In this document: positions 1 through 8,247 of the stretch, in pieces
Layout of the letters: the number at the start of each line of letters is the position of its first letter
Position numbering within the stretch: position 1 is the stretch's first letter
Origin: DASWOJ01 sp964242415
GTDB taxonomy: Bacteria > Pseudomonadota > Alphaproteobacteria > Acetobacterales > Acetobacteraceae
Assembly: GCA_964242415.1 (NCBI GenBank)
Contig: CAXTAT010000020.1
Coordinates: forward strand, 37,971 to 101,970
Length of the DNA: 64,000 bases
Reading direction: 5' to 3'
Translations under genes and position numbers: made by a program
The notes under the pieces: generated by a model
The model's input: the letters and a program-made list of their open reading frames with translations, nothing else
Told to the model about the DNA's origin: nothing
Databases searched by the model: none

Positions 1-25
1 CGGCGGAGGTCGGCCCTTGCGGCTT

Positions 26-64
26 CCCTCACCCCGGCCCTCTTCCGAAGGGGGAGAGGGAGCA
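26..64. repeat. Single arm of dispersed inverted-repeat element
   Basis: This is one copy of the CCCTCACCCCGGCCCTCT-type arm followed by its GGGGAGAGGGAG complement. The same arm recurs as pairs near 11.0, 23.4, 36.4 and 60.7 kb. The partner arm probably lies upstream of the window edge. The rest of 65-176 holds nothing recognisable apart from the leader of the first gene. Confidence 0.75.
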
Positions 65-176
65 GGCAGGCGGCTCCTGATCGTCTGGCCCGGCAACGGG
101 GGCTGACAACGCGGGGCCGAGGGTCCATTCTCGTCTCAAGGCGCTGCACAGCAACGCAGCCGTCATGGAGGACGCG

Positions 177-1364
177 ATGCCAGCCCTGCCCGGTCCGGCC
201 CTGATGCTCGCAGCCCTGTTGCTCGCGGTCCCGGCGCGTGCGGCGGACCCGGTGACCGTGGGCATCGCCTATTTGGCCCTGGCCCCCAAGCGTGTGTCAC
301 CACTCGTCACCCTGGACCCGCCCCCCGCCGACGAGGGCGTGCAAGGCGCGCGTCTCGCGCTGGCGGACGACCAGACGACCGGGCGGTTCCTGGGCCAAGC
401 CTACGCCCTGCACGAGTCGATTCAGCCCGACGCCGCCGCCGTCATCTCGGCCGCCCAGGCGATGCTGGCCGAGGGCGAGCGGGTGATCGTCGCCGACCTG
501 CCCGCCCCCCTGCTGCTGCAGGTCGCCGACCTGCCGGAGGCAAAGGGCGCGGTGCTGCTGGATGCTACCAGCGAGGATGACAGCCTGCGCGGCGCCGGGT
601 GCCGGGCGGGCGTGCTGCACCTGCTGCCCAGCCGGGCCATGCTGGCGGACGCGCTGATGCAGTACCTGACCGTCAAGGGGTGGCGCAACCTGTTGCTGGT
701 GCAGGGCCGCACCGACGACGACAAGGCGTATGCCGACGCACTGCGCCGCTCCGCCCGCAAGTTCCAGCTCCGCATCGTCGCCGACAAGCCCTGGACCTTC
801 CAGCCCGGCGCCCAGCGCACCGACACCGGGCACGTCGCCATCGGCGCCGAGGTCGCCCGCTTCACCCAGGGGCTGTCGTACGACGTGCTGGTGGTGGCCG
901 ACACGGCGGCGGAGTTCGGCGACGACCTGGCCTATCGCACCACCGACCCCCGGCCCATCGCCGGGACCCAGGGACTGCAGCCGACCGCCTGGGCGCACGC
1001 GTTCGAGCAGTGGGGCGCGACGCAGTTGCAGGCGCGGTTCCAGAAGCAGGCGGGCCGGGCGATGACGGTGCGGGACTTCGGCGCCTGGATGGCCGTCCGC
1101 GCCGCCGGTGAGGCCGCGCTGCGCGGCGGCAGCGGGGACCCGGCCGCCATCGGCGCCTACCTGCACAGCCCGAAGTTCGAGCTGGCGGCGTTCAAGGGCG
1201 CCCGGCTGACCTTCCGCCCCTGGGATGGGCAGTTGCGCCAGCCGGTGCTGCTGGCCGACGCGCGCAGCCTGGTGTCGGTCAGCCCGCAGCCGGGTTACCT
1301 GCACCAGTTCTCGGAACTCGACACCCTGGGCATCGACCAGCCGGAGACCCAATGCAAGCTGTAG
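177..1364 (+). CDS. ABC substrate-binding protein, PQQ-dependent alcohol dehydrogenase-associated (LutA-like)
   Basis: A periplasmic binding protein of about 395 residues. It has an N-terminal signal peptide (hydrophobic core, then VPARA-A near residue 22) and a fold resembling branched-chain amino-acid binding proteins. It fits the family described as 'ABC transporter substrate-binding protein, PQQ-dependent alcohol dehydrogenase system'. Clusters with this gene content are called lut in Methylobacterium, where they serve lanthanide uptake. The ligand here is inferred, not seen. The start at 177 is preferred to 165 because it begins directly before the signal peptide. It overlaps the next gene by 13 bases and opens a five-gene + strand operon next to xoxF. 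Confidence 0.85.
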   Translation: MPALPGPALMLAALLLAVPARAADPVTVGIAYLALAPKRVSPLVTLDPPPADEGVQGARLALADDQTTGRFLGQAYALHESIQPDAAAVISAAQAMLAEGERVIVADLPAPLLLQVADLPEAKGAVLLDATSEDDSLRGAGCRAGVLHLLPSRAMLADALMQYLTVKGWRNLLLVQGRTDDDKAYADALRRSARKFQLRIVADKPWTFQPGAQRTDTGHVAIGAEVARFTQGLSYDVLVVADTAAEFGDDLAYRTTDPRPIAGTQGLQPTAWAHAFEQWGATQLQARFQKQAGRAMTVRDFGAWMAVRAAGEAALRGGSGDPAAIGAYLHSPKFELAAFKGARLTFRPWDGQLRQPVLLADARSLVSVSPQPGYLHQFSELDTLGIDQPETQCKL

Positions 1365-2329
1365 CCGCCGCCCTGTGCCTGTGCTTCCCCCTCTTGCAAC
1401 TGGTCGGCGCCCAGGCGGCCCGGGCGGAGCGGCTGTTCGTGTCCAACGAGAAGGACAACACCATCACCGTCCTCGACGGCGCGACGCTGGCAGTGACCGC
1501 GACGGTGCCGGTCGGCGACCGCCCGCGCGGCATCGTCGCCAGCAAGGACGGCCGCAGCCTGTACATCTGCACCAGCGACAGCGACCATGTGGAGGTGCTG
1601 GACCTCGCCACCCTGGCCGTCAGCCGCGTGCTGCCCAGCGGCCCCGACCCGGAGCTGTTCGCCCTCAGCCCCGACGGCAAGACGCTGTATATCGCCAACG
1701 AGAACGACAACATGGTGTCGATCCTGGACATCCCCGCCGGCCGGATCGTGACCGAGATCCCGGTCGGCGTGGAACCGGAGGGCATGGGCGTCAGCCCCGA
1801 CGGCAAGGTGCTGGTGAACACGTCGGAGACGACGAGCATGGCGCACTTCATCGACACCACCACGCAGCAATCCATCGCCAACGTGCTGGTCGGCAGCCGC
1901 CCCCGCGTCGCCCGGTTCACCGCGGATGGGTCGCAGGTCTGGGTCAGCTCGGAGGTCGGCGGCACCGTCGCGGTGATCGACGCCGCCGAGCACAAGGTGC
2001 TGCACACCATCAGCTTCGCCATCCCCGGCGTCCCCGCCGAGAGCGTGCAGCCGGTCGGCATAGTGTTCACGCCGGATGCCTCCACCGCCTTCGTGGCGCT
2101 CGGCCCGGCCAACCGCGTCGCCGTGATCGACGCCAAGACCTACGAAGTCCGCAAGTACCTGCTGGTGGGACAGCGGGTGTGGAACCTGGCGTTCTCGCTG
2201 GACGGCAAGCGGCTGTTCACCACCAACGGGGTCAGCAACGACCTGTCGGTGATCGACGTGGCGGCGCTGCGGGTGACGAAGTCGGTGCCGGTGGGGCAAC
2301 TGCCCTGGGGCGTCGTGGTGGCGCCATGA
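1352..2329 (+). CDS. YVTN-type beta-propeller protein, PQQ-associated (LutB-like)
   Basis: A 325-residue exported protein. A signal peptide ends near AQAARA, followed by about seven repeats of the 40-residue YVTN/NHL type, each carrying variants of FVSNE-DNTITVLD and SPDGK-LY. This matches the family 'PQQ-dependent catabolism-associated beta-propeller protein'. It probably acts in the periplasm as a binding or docking partner of the ABC system it is encoded with, but its biochemical role is not known. Its start overlaps the end of the binding-protein gene, and its stop overlaps the ATPase start as ATGA, so translation is coupled. A second propeller of the same type is encoded at 21924-22883. 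Confidence 0.85.
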   Translation: MQAVAAALCLCFPLLQLVGAQAARAERLFVSNEKDNTITVLDGATLAVTATVPVGDRPRGIVASKDGRSLYICTSDSDHVEVLDLATLAVSRVLPSGPDPELFALSPDGKTLYIANENDNMVSILDIPAGRIVTEIPVGVEPEGMGVSPDGKVLVNTSETTSMAHFIDTTTQQSIANVLVGSRPRVARFTADGSQVWVSSEVGGTVAVIDAAEHKVLHTISFAIPGVPAESVQPVGIVFTPDASTAFVALGPANRVAVIDAKTYEVRKYLLVGQRVWNLAFSLDGKRLFTTNGVSNDLSVIDVAALRVTKSVPVGQLPWGVVVAP

Positions 2330-3057
2330 CGCCCCCCGCCGCCCTGGATGTCCGCGACCTGACGCACCGGTTCGGCACCCGGACGGTGCTGGATGGCGTC
2401 AGCTTCAGCCTGCAGCCCGGCGACTTCACGGTGCTGCTCGGCCAGAACGGCGCGGGGAAGACGACCTTGTTCGCGCTGATCACCCGGCTGTACCACGCGC
2501 ACCAGGGCAGCATCGCCGTGTTCGGCCAGCCGTTCCGTGCGGACGCCTCGGCGGCGCTGGCGCGGATGGGGGTGGTGTTCCAGCAGCCGACGCTCGACCT
2601 GGACCTGACTGTGCGGCAGAACCTGGCCTACCACGCGGCGCTGCATGGCATTGCCGGGTCGGTCGCGGCGCCGCGCATCCGGGACGAGTTGGCGCGGGTC
2701 GGCTTGCAGGAGCGGGCCGGGGACCGGGTGCGCCTGCTGTCGGGCGGCCAGCGGCGGCGTGTGGAGCTGGCCCGCGCGCTGGTGCACGAGCCGGCGCTGC
2801 TGTTGCTGGACGAGCCGACCGCCGGGCTAGACATGGAAAGCCGTGCCTTCCTGCTGGAGCATGTCCGCACGCTGTGCCGGGAGCGGCGGATGGCGGTGCT
2901 GTGGGCGACGCACCTGATCGACGAGGCCGGCGGCGACGCCAAGGTCGTCGTGCTGCACCGTGGGCGCATCCTGGCCGACGGCCCTGCCGCCGGCATGGTT
3001 CCCGAGGGCGGCAGCCTGAAGCAGACCTTCGAGACACTGACCAAGGTTGCGGCATGA
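2326..3057 (+). CDS. ABC transporter ATP-binding protein, PQQ-associated (LutE-like)
   Basis: A 243-residue nucleotide-binding subunit with Walker A GQNGAGKTT (about residues 41-49), signature LSGGQRRR and Walker B LLLLDEPTAGLD. The H-loop reads WATHLIDEA, typical of ATPases paired with ABC-2 (export-type) permeases of the CcmA/DrrA/NodI kind rather than of classical importers. The start is the ATG that overlaps the propeller stop as ATGA; a longer reading frame upstream is only open antisense-like sequence. The ORF ends in an ATGA overlap with the permease gene. Same operon as the binding protein at 177. Confidence 0.92.
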   Translation: MTPPAALDVRDLTHRFGTRTVLDGVSFSLQPGDFTVLLGQNGAGKTTLFALITRLYHAHQGSIAVFGQPFRADASAALARMGVVFQQPTLDLDLTVRQNLAYHAALHGIAGSVAAPRIRDELARVGLQERAGDRVRLLSGGQRRRVELARALVHEPALLLLDEPTAGLDMESRAFLLEHVRTLCRERRMAVLWATHLIDEAGGDAKVVVLHRGRILADGPAAGMVPEGGSLKQTFETLTKVAA

Positions 3058-3962
3058 CCGTGCCCTCATTGCAGGAGGCGCAGCCGCTCGGCGCCATCCG
3101 CACCGCCAGCCCAGCGATTGCCGAAGGCCCTGGCATCGCCATAGGTAACCCGGGCCTGACCGCGGCGGCCTATGCGCGCTGCATGGGCGGCATCATCCGG
3201 CGGGAGGGACTGCGCTGGGTGCATCAGCGGGGGCGCTTCATCTCCGCCCTGGTGCGCCCGCTGGTGTGGCTGGCGATCTTCGCCGCCGGGTTCCGCTTCG
3301 TGCTGGGCGTGTCGATCATCCCGCCGTATGAAACCTACATCCCCTACGAGGTCTATATCGCCCCCGGCCTGATCGCGATGATCGAGCTGTTCAATGGCAT
3401 GCAGAGCAGCCTGTCGATGGTCTATGACCGCGAGATGGGCAGCATGAAGACCCTGATGGTCAGCCCCTTCCCGCGCTGGTACCTGCTGCTGTGCAAGCTG
3501 CTGGCGGGCGTCGCGGTGGCGGTGGTGCAGTCCTACCTCTTCCTGGGCATCGCCTGGTTCTGGGAGATCGAGCCGCCGCCGGTCGGCTACTTCGCGGTGC
3601 TGCCGGCACTGGTGCTGTCCGGGCTGATGCTGGGGGCGCTGGGGCTGGTGCTGTCGTCGTTCATTCGGCAGTTGGAGAACTTCGCCGGGGTGATGAACTT
3701 CGTCATCTTCCCAATGTTCTTCGCGTCGTCCGCGCTGTATCCGCTGTGGCGGGTGAAGGAGAGCAGCCTGGTGCTGTGGTGGGTGTGCCAGTTGAACCCC
3801 TTCACCTCCGCCACGGAACTGATCCGTTTCGCGCTGTATGGCCAGGTGGATTGGCTTGCCGCCGCCGTGGTCATCGGGTGCAGCGCCGTGTTCATGGCAT
3901 TGGCGGCCGTGGGCTACGATCCCGGCCGGGGCCTGCTGGCGCGGCGGGCCGCGGCGGAGTGA
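3054..3962 (+). CDS. ABC-2 type permease, PQQ/alcohol-associated (LutF/PedC-like)
   Basis: A 302-residue membrane protein with about six hydrophobic segments and the ABC-2 hallmark YDREMGSMKTLMVSP (near residues 121-136), as in NodJ/DrrB permeases. A soluble N-terminal stretch of about 40 residues precedes the first membrane segment. It resembles the family 'alcohol ABC transporter permease (PedC)'. An ABC-2 permease encoded together with a periplasmic binding protein is an unusual pairing, because ABC-2 systems normally export. The start overlaps the ATPase stop (ATGA), and the end overlaps the next gene (GTGA). Confidence 0.88.
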   Translation: MTVPSLQEAQPLGAIRTASPAIAEGPGIAIGNPGLTAAAYARCMGGIIRREGLRWVHQRGRFISALVRPLVWLAIFAAGFRFVLGVSIIPPYETYIPYEVYIAPGLIAMIELFNGMQSSLSMVYDREMGSMKTLMVSPFPRWYLLLCKLLAGVAVAVVQSYLFLGIAWFWEIEPPPVGYFAVLPALVLSGLMLGALGLVLSSFIRQLENFAGVMNFVIFPMFFASSALYPLWRVKESSLVLWWVCQLNPFTSATELIRFALYGQVDWLAAAVVIGCSAVFMALAAVGYDPGRGLLARRAAAE

Positions 3963-4555
3963 GCCGCCTGCGCGCACCCTGGATGCTGGCGGCAGCGGTG
4001 GTGCTGGGCGCCGCCGGGCCGCCGCCGGACCCGGACTGGCCCTGCGTGCAGCGCCTGGTGCCCGAGTTGGCCGCCGGCGCCTACTGGGGTGGCCCGGCCG
4101 CGCCCGGCGACTGGCACGCCGACCCGCGGGTGGCCGCCGTAGTCGCCAGCGTCGCGCCGCGTGCGGTGCCGGCCCAGGCGGGCGCGGACCAGCTTTCCGC
4201 GTTTGCCGACACCGTGCCCGCGCCGGAGCGTCCAGCCGTGCTGGCCGAGGTGTTCGCCGGGCTGGTCGAGGACACCAACACCCAGCGAACCGAGATCATC
4301 GACCGCCTGCACGCCATCGCCCACCGCCAACGCCTGCTGGCGGAGACGACGTCCCGCATCACCGCCGAGTTGCGCGCCCTGCCAGCCGACGCCCCGGCCG
4401 CGCAACGCGAGGAGGTCGTCAGCCGCCGGGCGCTGCTGATCCGCGAGTTCCAGGAGATCGAGCGTACGATCCGCTATGCCTGCGAGGCACCGGTGCAGAT
4501 GGAAGCGAAGCTCGGCGCCCTGGCGCAGGCGTTGCAGGGCAAGCTGGGGGGCTGA
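3959..4555 (+). CDS. Small exported protein of the PQQ-associated ABC operon (LutG-like position)
   Basis: A 198-residue protein starting at a GTG that overlaps the permease stop (GTGA). A short hydrophobic N-terminus (LAAAVVLGAAG) suggests a signal peptide. The remainder is alanine-rich and helical, with a stretch from about residue 95 to 150 (TQRTEIIDRLHAIAHRQ and on) likely to form a coiled coil. It has no catalytic motif that I recognise. Position as the last gene of the cassette matches the small exported protein in lanthanide-uptake-type clusters. It ends 10 bases before the convergent CXXCW gene. Confidence 0.75.
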   Translation: MSRLRAPWMLAAAVVLGAAGPPPDPDWPCVQRLVPELAAGAYWGGPAAPGDWHADPRVAAVVASVAPRAVPAQAGADQLSAFADTVPAPERPAVLAEVFAGLVEDTNTQRTEIIDRLHAIAHRQRLLAETTSRITAELRALPADAPAAQREEVVSRRALLIREFQEIERTIRYACEAPVQMEAKLGALAQALQGKLGG

Positions 4556-4565
4556 CCGCTCCCAC

Positions 4566-5102
4566 CTACTCCGGCAGGTCCGGGGCTGCTACTGCAGTCG
4601 GCAATCCCGCGGCGATCCATCCATCCGCGCCCTCGGGGTACCATCCGGCCCGCACGCCCAGCGCCGCGGCACGGCGGGCGGCGTTCCAGCTCATCCAGCA
4701 ATCGTTCAGGCAGAAGAACACCACCAGGCGGTGTGCGTCTCCGGCTGTGACCTCCCGCAGCCGCTGCTCTAAATGGGCCTCGAACGCCGGGGGCAGGGCG
4801 CCGCGGCCGACCTCCGGCCACCAGAGCGCGCCGGGCAGAGTCTGGTGCGGCACGGGCAGCCAGGGGCTGCCAGGGCGCGTCGCCTCCGGGCGGCGCGGGG
4901 CGGGGAGCACATCGATCAGCACGGCATCACCGCGAGCAACGACCTCCTGCATTGCCGACAGGTGCAGCACGACAACTCCCGGCACGGTGTCCGGAACGGG
5001 CGCACGGTAGTCGTCCTGCCGGTAACCTTCCGGCACCGGTACCGCTGGGTCGGCCCAGCACGGCCCCGCGGCCAGCAGCATCGCCAGGGCCAGCCGCCTC
5101 AC
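4566..5102 (-). CDS. Rhodanese-like PQQ-dependent catabolism-associated CXXCW motif protein
   Basis: A 178-residue exported protein. The signal peptide ends at CWA-DPAV, and the rest is a rhodanese-like domain with the family signature FFCLNDCWMSWNAA near residue 135. Two cysteines flank LND, followed by Trp. The family is found only beside quinoprotein dehydrogenases; whether it handles sulfur, PQQ or metal is unknown. It is the last gene of the xoxF-xoxG-xoxJ operon, 19 bases after xoxJ. Confidence 0.85.
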   Translation of the reverse strand: MRRLALAMLLAAGPCWADPAVPVPEGYRQDDYRAPVPDTVPGVVVLHLSAMQEVVARGDAVLIDVLPAPRRPEATRPGSPWLPVPHQTLPGALWWPEVGRGALPPAFEAHLEQRLREVTAGDAHRLVVFFCLNDCWMSWNAARRAAALGVRAGWYPEGADGWIAAGLPTAVAAPDLPE

Positions 5103-5121
5103 GCCTGCAGGCTCATCGGTG

Positions 5122-5955
5122 CTACTCCTTGGCGGCCAGCGGGCGGCCCTGGTCCGGCACCAGCGGCACGCCGTAGTCGGCGATCACCGCGGCGATCTCG
5201 GCCTGGTGCTTGACGATGGCCTGATTGATCCGCCGCCGCCACTCCGGCTCCCCGGCACGCACGCCCATGGCGATCCGGTAGTCCAGCCGCGGTGCGTCCG
5301 GCTCCGGCTCGATGAACGCGGCGGTCAGCGGCAGGTCGTCGTGCTTGATCGCATAGCCGGCGGGTGGACCCCACACGAGCGCCACGTCGATCACGCCATC
5401 GGTCAGGTCCTGCAGCATGGCGCGCGGCGGGTTGCTGATGCGGGTATCGACGCGCAGGGAGTAGGGCCGCACCTGATCCATCAAGTGATGCCGCACCAGC
5501 AGGTCGGTGGGCGGCGTCGCGGCGATGACGCCGAACTTCTTGTTCGCCAGCGCCGGGTCGCCGACCGAGCGCGCCGTGATGTGGTCGGCCGTGCGCGTCA
5601 CAATCATGTAGCCGGTGTGGTAGTACGGGTTGGTGCTGTCCATCATGCCGTCGCCGGAGACCGCGCCCATCACCAGGTCGCACTCCCGGGCCGCCAGCGT
5701 ATTGCGAACGAACCCGGTGGTCTGCGGGAACCAGACATAGGTCACGGGCAAGTCCAGGTCGGCGCCGATGATCTCGGCCACCTTGTTCTCGAACCCGGCC
5801 TTCGCCTCGTTGGAATACGGCAGGTCATGCGGGTCGGCGCACACCCGCAACTCCGTGCGGGAAATCAGCTCGGCGCGCTGGGCCTGGGCAGGCGCCGCGG
5901 CCAGCAACGCCGCGCCAACCAGGGCGGCGGCGCTGCCGAGACGGCTAACCGCCAT
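5122..5955 (-). CDS. xoxJ: XoxJ, periplasmic binding protein associated with methanol dehydrogenase
   Basis: A 277-residue protein with a signal peptide (AAPAQAQ-RAEL) and a type 3 solute-binding fold. It shows the family core LRVCADPHDLPYSN, then FGVIAATPP in the second lobe. It corresponds to 'quinoprotein dehydrogenase-associated putative ABC transporter substrate-binding protein', that is XoxJ/MxaJ. XoxJ is thought to help mature XoxF rather than feed a transporter. The start at 5955 lies 11 bases inside the end of xoxG, so the two genes are translationally coupled. An open frame continuing upstream to 6138 lies antisense-like inside xoxG and is not used. Confidence 0.93.
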   Translation of the reverse strand: MAVSRLGSAAALVGAALLAAAPAQAQRAELISRTELRVCADPHDLPYSNEAKAGFENKVAEIIGADLDLPVTYVWFPQTTGFVRNTLAARECDLVMGAVSGDGMMDSTNPYYHTGYMIVTRTADHITARSVGDPALANKKFGVIAATPPTDLLVRHHLMDQVRPYSLRVDTRISNPPRAMLQDLTDGVIDVALVWGPPAGYAIKHDDLPLTAAFIEPEPDAPRLDYRIAMGVRAGEPEWRRRINQAIVKHQAEIAAVIADYGVPLVPDQGRPLAAKE

Positions 5956-6385
5956 CGTCGCCGATGCGCTTCGGCCGCCCGCGCGGCAGCTTCTCGTCGG
6001 AACGCGCCTTGAGGTAACCATAGATGTCGTCGATGTAGAGCACGACATCTTCGGTCGTGCCGAAGGCCGGCATGACGTTGTTCTGCGTCTTGGTGACGTT
6101 CTGCCGCCCGTTGACGATCGTGTTGACCACGTCGTCATAGGACATCCGCTGCAGCGACTGCGTCAGGTCCGGCGCATAGGAGCTGCCGGCGCCATCAGGG
6201 CCATGGCAGCGCATGCAGGACTCGCCGTAGCGGCGGTAACCATTGAACGTATGCTGGTCCACCTTGCCGCCATCGACGACGTAAACCGGATCATTCTCGG
6301 CCTTGGCGCCGGACGACAACGCGACGACGCCCACCAGCCCGGCGCAAATCAGGCCGGACAGCGCAATCAGAGACTTCTTGTGCAT
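5945..6385 (-). CDS. xoxG: XoxG, c-type cytochrome electron acceptor of XoxF
   Basis: A 146-residue periplasmic cytochrome with a signal peptide (SSGAKA-END) and one haem site CMRCH (C57, C60, H61). A Met-containing segment VMPAFG near residue 108 could supply the sixth ligand. It accepts electrons from XoxF and passes them towards the terminal oxidase. The gene follows xoxF by 65 bases that contain a strong hairpin. Its own Shine-Dalgarno (CTGGAGAG) sits about 7 bases before the ATG. Confidence 0.93.
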   Translation of the reverse strand: MHKKSLIALSGLICAGLVGVVALSSGAKAENDPVYVVDGGKVDQHTFNGYRRYGESCMRCHGPDGAGSSYAPDLTQSLQRMSYDDVVNTIVNGRQNVTKTQNNVMPAFGTTEDVVLYIDDIYGYLKARSDEKLPRGRPKRIGDDGG

Positions 6386-6405
6386 TAAAACTCTCCAGAA
6401 GCAGC

Positions 6406-6432
6406 CCCGGCCGCGGAGCCTCCACGGCCGGG
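6406..6432 (-). terminator. Strong GC hairpin between xoxF and xoxG (attenuator or mRNA-stabilising stem)
   Basis: Arms CCCGGCCG and CGGCCGGG pair perfectly, and the enclosed GGAG/CTCC can extend the stem. No run of T follows on the - strand: the next bases are GGCTGCTTC, and the four T's lie just before xoxG. A processing or attenuation element that keeps xoxF transcripts in excess over xoxG is more likely than a full terminator. Confidence 0.6.
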
Positions 6433-6450
6433 AACCACCTGTGTGTTGGC

Positions 6451-8247
6451 TTAGTCGAGGCCGAACACCGTCAGCACGCCACCAAGCTGCGTGTAGTTGG
6501 ACAGCGACTTGTACGCGCCGACCGCACCCAGGCCATCGGTGTCATTCGCCAGCCCGGCCGCCATGCCGATCCCGGCCCAGCCGCCCACGCCCGACAGCAC
6601 GGCGATATACTGCTTGCCGTTATGGACGTAGCTGTTGACGTTGCCGATGATGCCGGACGGCGTCTTGTAGCGATACAGCTCCTTGCCGGTCTTGGCATCG
6701 ACGCCCTTCAGGTAGCCGTCGAGGGTGCCGTAGAACACCACGTCGCCCGCGGTCGCCAGCGCGCCGGACCAGACGGAGAACGGCTCCGGGTCGGACCAGG
6801 CGATCTTGCCCGTGCCAGCGTCCCAGGCAATGAAGTTGCCCAGGTTGGTGTCGCCCTTCGGCGGATACATCGAAAGCGTCGCCCCGACGTAGGGCTGGCC
6901 CGCGGTGTAGGACACCTTGAACGGCTCGTAGTCCATGCAGACGTGGTTGGTCGGCACGTAGAACAGGTTGGTCCGCGGCGAGAACGCCGAGGGCTGCTGG
7001 TCCTTGGAGCCCAACGCTGCCGGGCAGACATTGCGGCTGTTCTTGTCCTCGCCGTTGTACTGCGTCGAGTACTGGTTCACGACCTCGGGCCGCCCGGTCT
7101 TCATGTCCACGTGGGTCGCCCAGTTCACCGCCGGGTCGAACTTCTCAGCCACCAGCAGTTCGCCCGTCTCACGGTTCAGCGTGTAGCCGAAGCCGTTGCG
7201 GTCGAAGTGCACGAGCGCCTTGGTCATCACGCCCTTAACGGGGATGTCGGCCAGGACCATCTCGTTGATGCCGTCGTAGTCCCACTCGTCATGCGGGGTC
7301 ATCTGGTACACCCACTTCGCCATGCCGGTGTCGGCGTCGCGGGCGAAGATGGTCATGGACCAGCGGTTGTCGCCGGGGCGCTGCACCGGGTTCCAGGTGC
7401 TGGGGTTGCCCGTCCCGTAATAGATCAGGTTGGTGGCAGGGTCATAGCTGTACCAGCCCCAGGTGCTGCCGCCGCCGGTCTTCCACTGGTCGCCCTGCCA
7501 GGTGCTGAGCGATGAGTTCTCGCCGATCGGCTTGCCCATGTTCGTGGTCTTCACGGGATCGACCAGAAGCTGGCTGTCCGGACCCACCGAATAGGCGTTC
7601 CACGCGAGCGAGCCGTCCTTCATGTTGTAGGCGGTCAGGCGCCCCTGCGTGCCAAACTCGCCGCCGCTGATCCCGACATAAACCTTGTCCTTCACGATCA
7701 TCGGCGCCATCGTCATGGTCTCGCCCTTGGCGGGGTCACCGTTCTTGACGTGCCAGACTTCCTTGCCGGTCTTGGCGTCGAGCGCCACGACCGTCGCATC
7801 GGCCTGGTTCAGGATGATCTTGCCGTCGCCGTACGCCACGCCGCGGTTCACGGTGTCGCAGCACATCACGGCGATGACGTTGGGGTCCTGGCGCGGCTCA
7901 TACTTCCAGATGACCTTGCCGTTGTCGTTCAGGTCGAGCGCGAACACGTTGTTCGGGAACGGCGTGTGGACATACATCGTGTCGCCGATCACCAGCGGCC
8001 CGCCCTCATGGCCACGCAGCACGCCGGTCGAGAACGACCACACGGGATGCAGCTTGCCGGCGTTGGTGGTGTTGATCTGGTCGAGCGCGGTGTAGCGCTG
8101 GCTGGCATAGTTGCCGGCGGGCATCACCCACTGGTTCTTGTCGCCCTGCAGCTTGATCAGCTCGTCATTGGCCGAGGCCGGCGCGCTGGCCACGGCGGCC
8201 AGGCCCATCATCATCGTGCAGCCGAGCAGTAGCTTGCGGTTTAGCAT
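6451..8247 (-). CDS. xoxF: XoxF, lanthanide-dependent PQQ methanol dehydrogenase
   Basis: A 598-residue periplasmic quinoprotein that oxidises methanol to formaldehyde or formate. The signal peptide ends at ASA-NDEL (about residue 27). Visible hallmarks are the vicinal disulfide CC (129-130), metal ligands E197 (GGEFG), N281 (GNPSTW) and D323, and the extra acid D325 in the motif WDYDG. That extra Asp marks lanthanide-dependent XoxF; calcium-dependent MxaF has Ala there. Tryptophan-docking propeller repeats run throughout. The ATG at 8247 is chosen because AAAGGAGG lies just upstream; 26 further codons are open but lack this. No mxaF occurs in the window, so this is the only methanol dehydrogenase visible. 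Confidence 0.97.
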   Translation of the reverse strand: MLNRKLLLGCTMMMGLAAVASAPASANDELIKLQGDKNQWVMPAGNYASQRYTALDQINTTNAGKLHPVWSFSTGVLRGHEGGPLVIGDTMYVHTPFPNNVFALDLNDNGKVIWKYEPRQDPNVIAVMCCDTVNRGVAYGDGKIILNQADATVVALDAKTGKEVWHVKNGDPAKGETMTMAPMIVKDKVYVGISGGEFGTQGRLTAYNMKDGSLAWNAYSVGPDSQLLVDPVKTTNMGKPIGENSSLSTWQGDQWKTGGGSTWGWYSYDPATNLIYYGTGNPSTWNPVQRPGDNRWSMTIFARDADTGMAKWVYQMTPHDEWDYDGINEMVLADIPVKGVMTKALVHFDRNGFGYTLNRETGELLVAEKFDPAVNWATHVDMKTGRPEVVNQYSTQYNGEDKNSRNVCPAALGSKDQQPSAFSPRTNLFYVPTNHVCMDYEPFKVSYTAGQPYVGATLSMYPPKGDTNLGNFIAWDAGTGKIAWSDPEPFSVWSGALATAGDVVFYGTLDGYLKGVDAKTGKELYRYKTPSGIIGNVNSYVHNGKQYIAVLSGVGGWAGIGMAAGLANDTDGLGAVGAYKSLSNYTQLGGVLTVFGLD

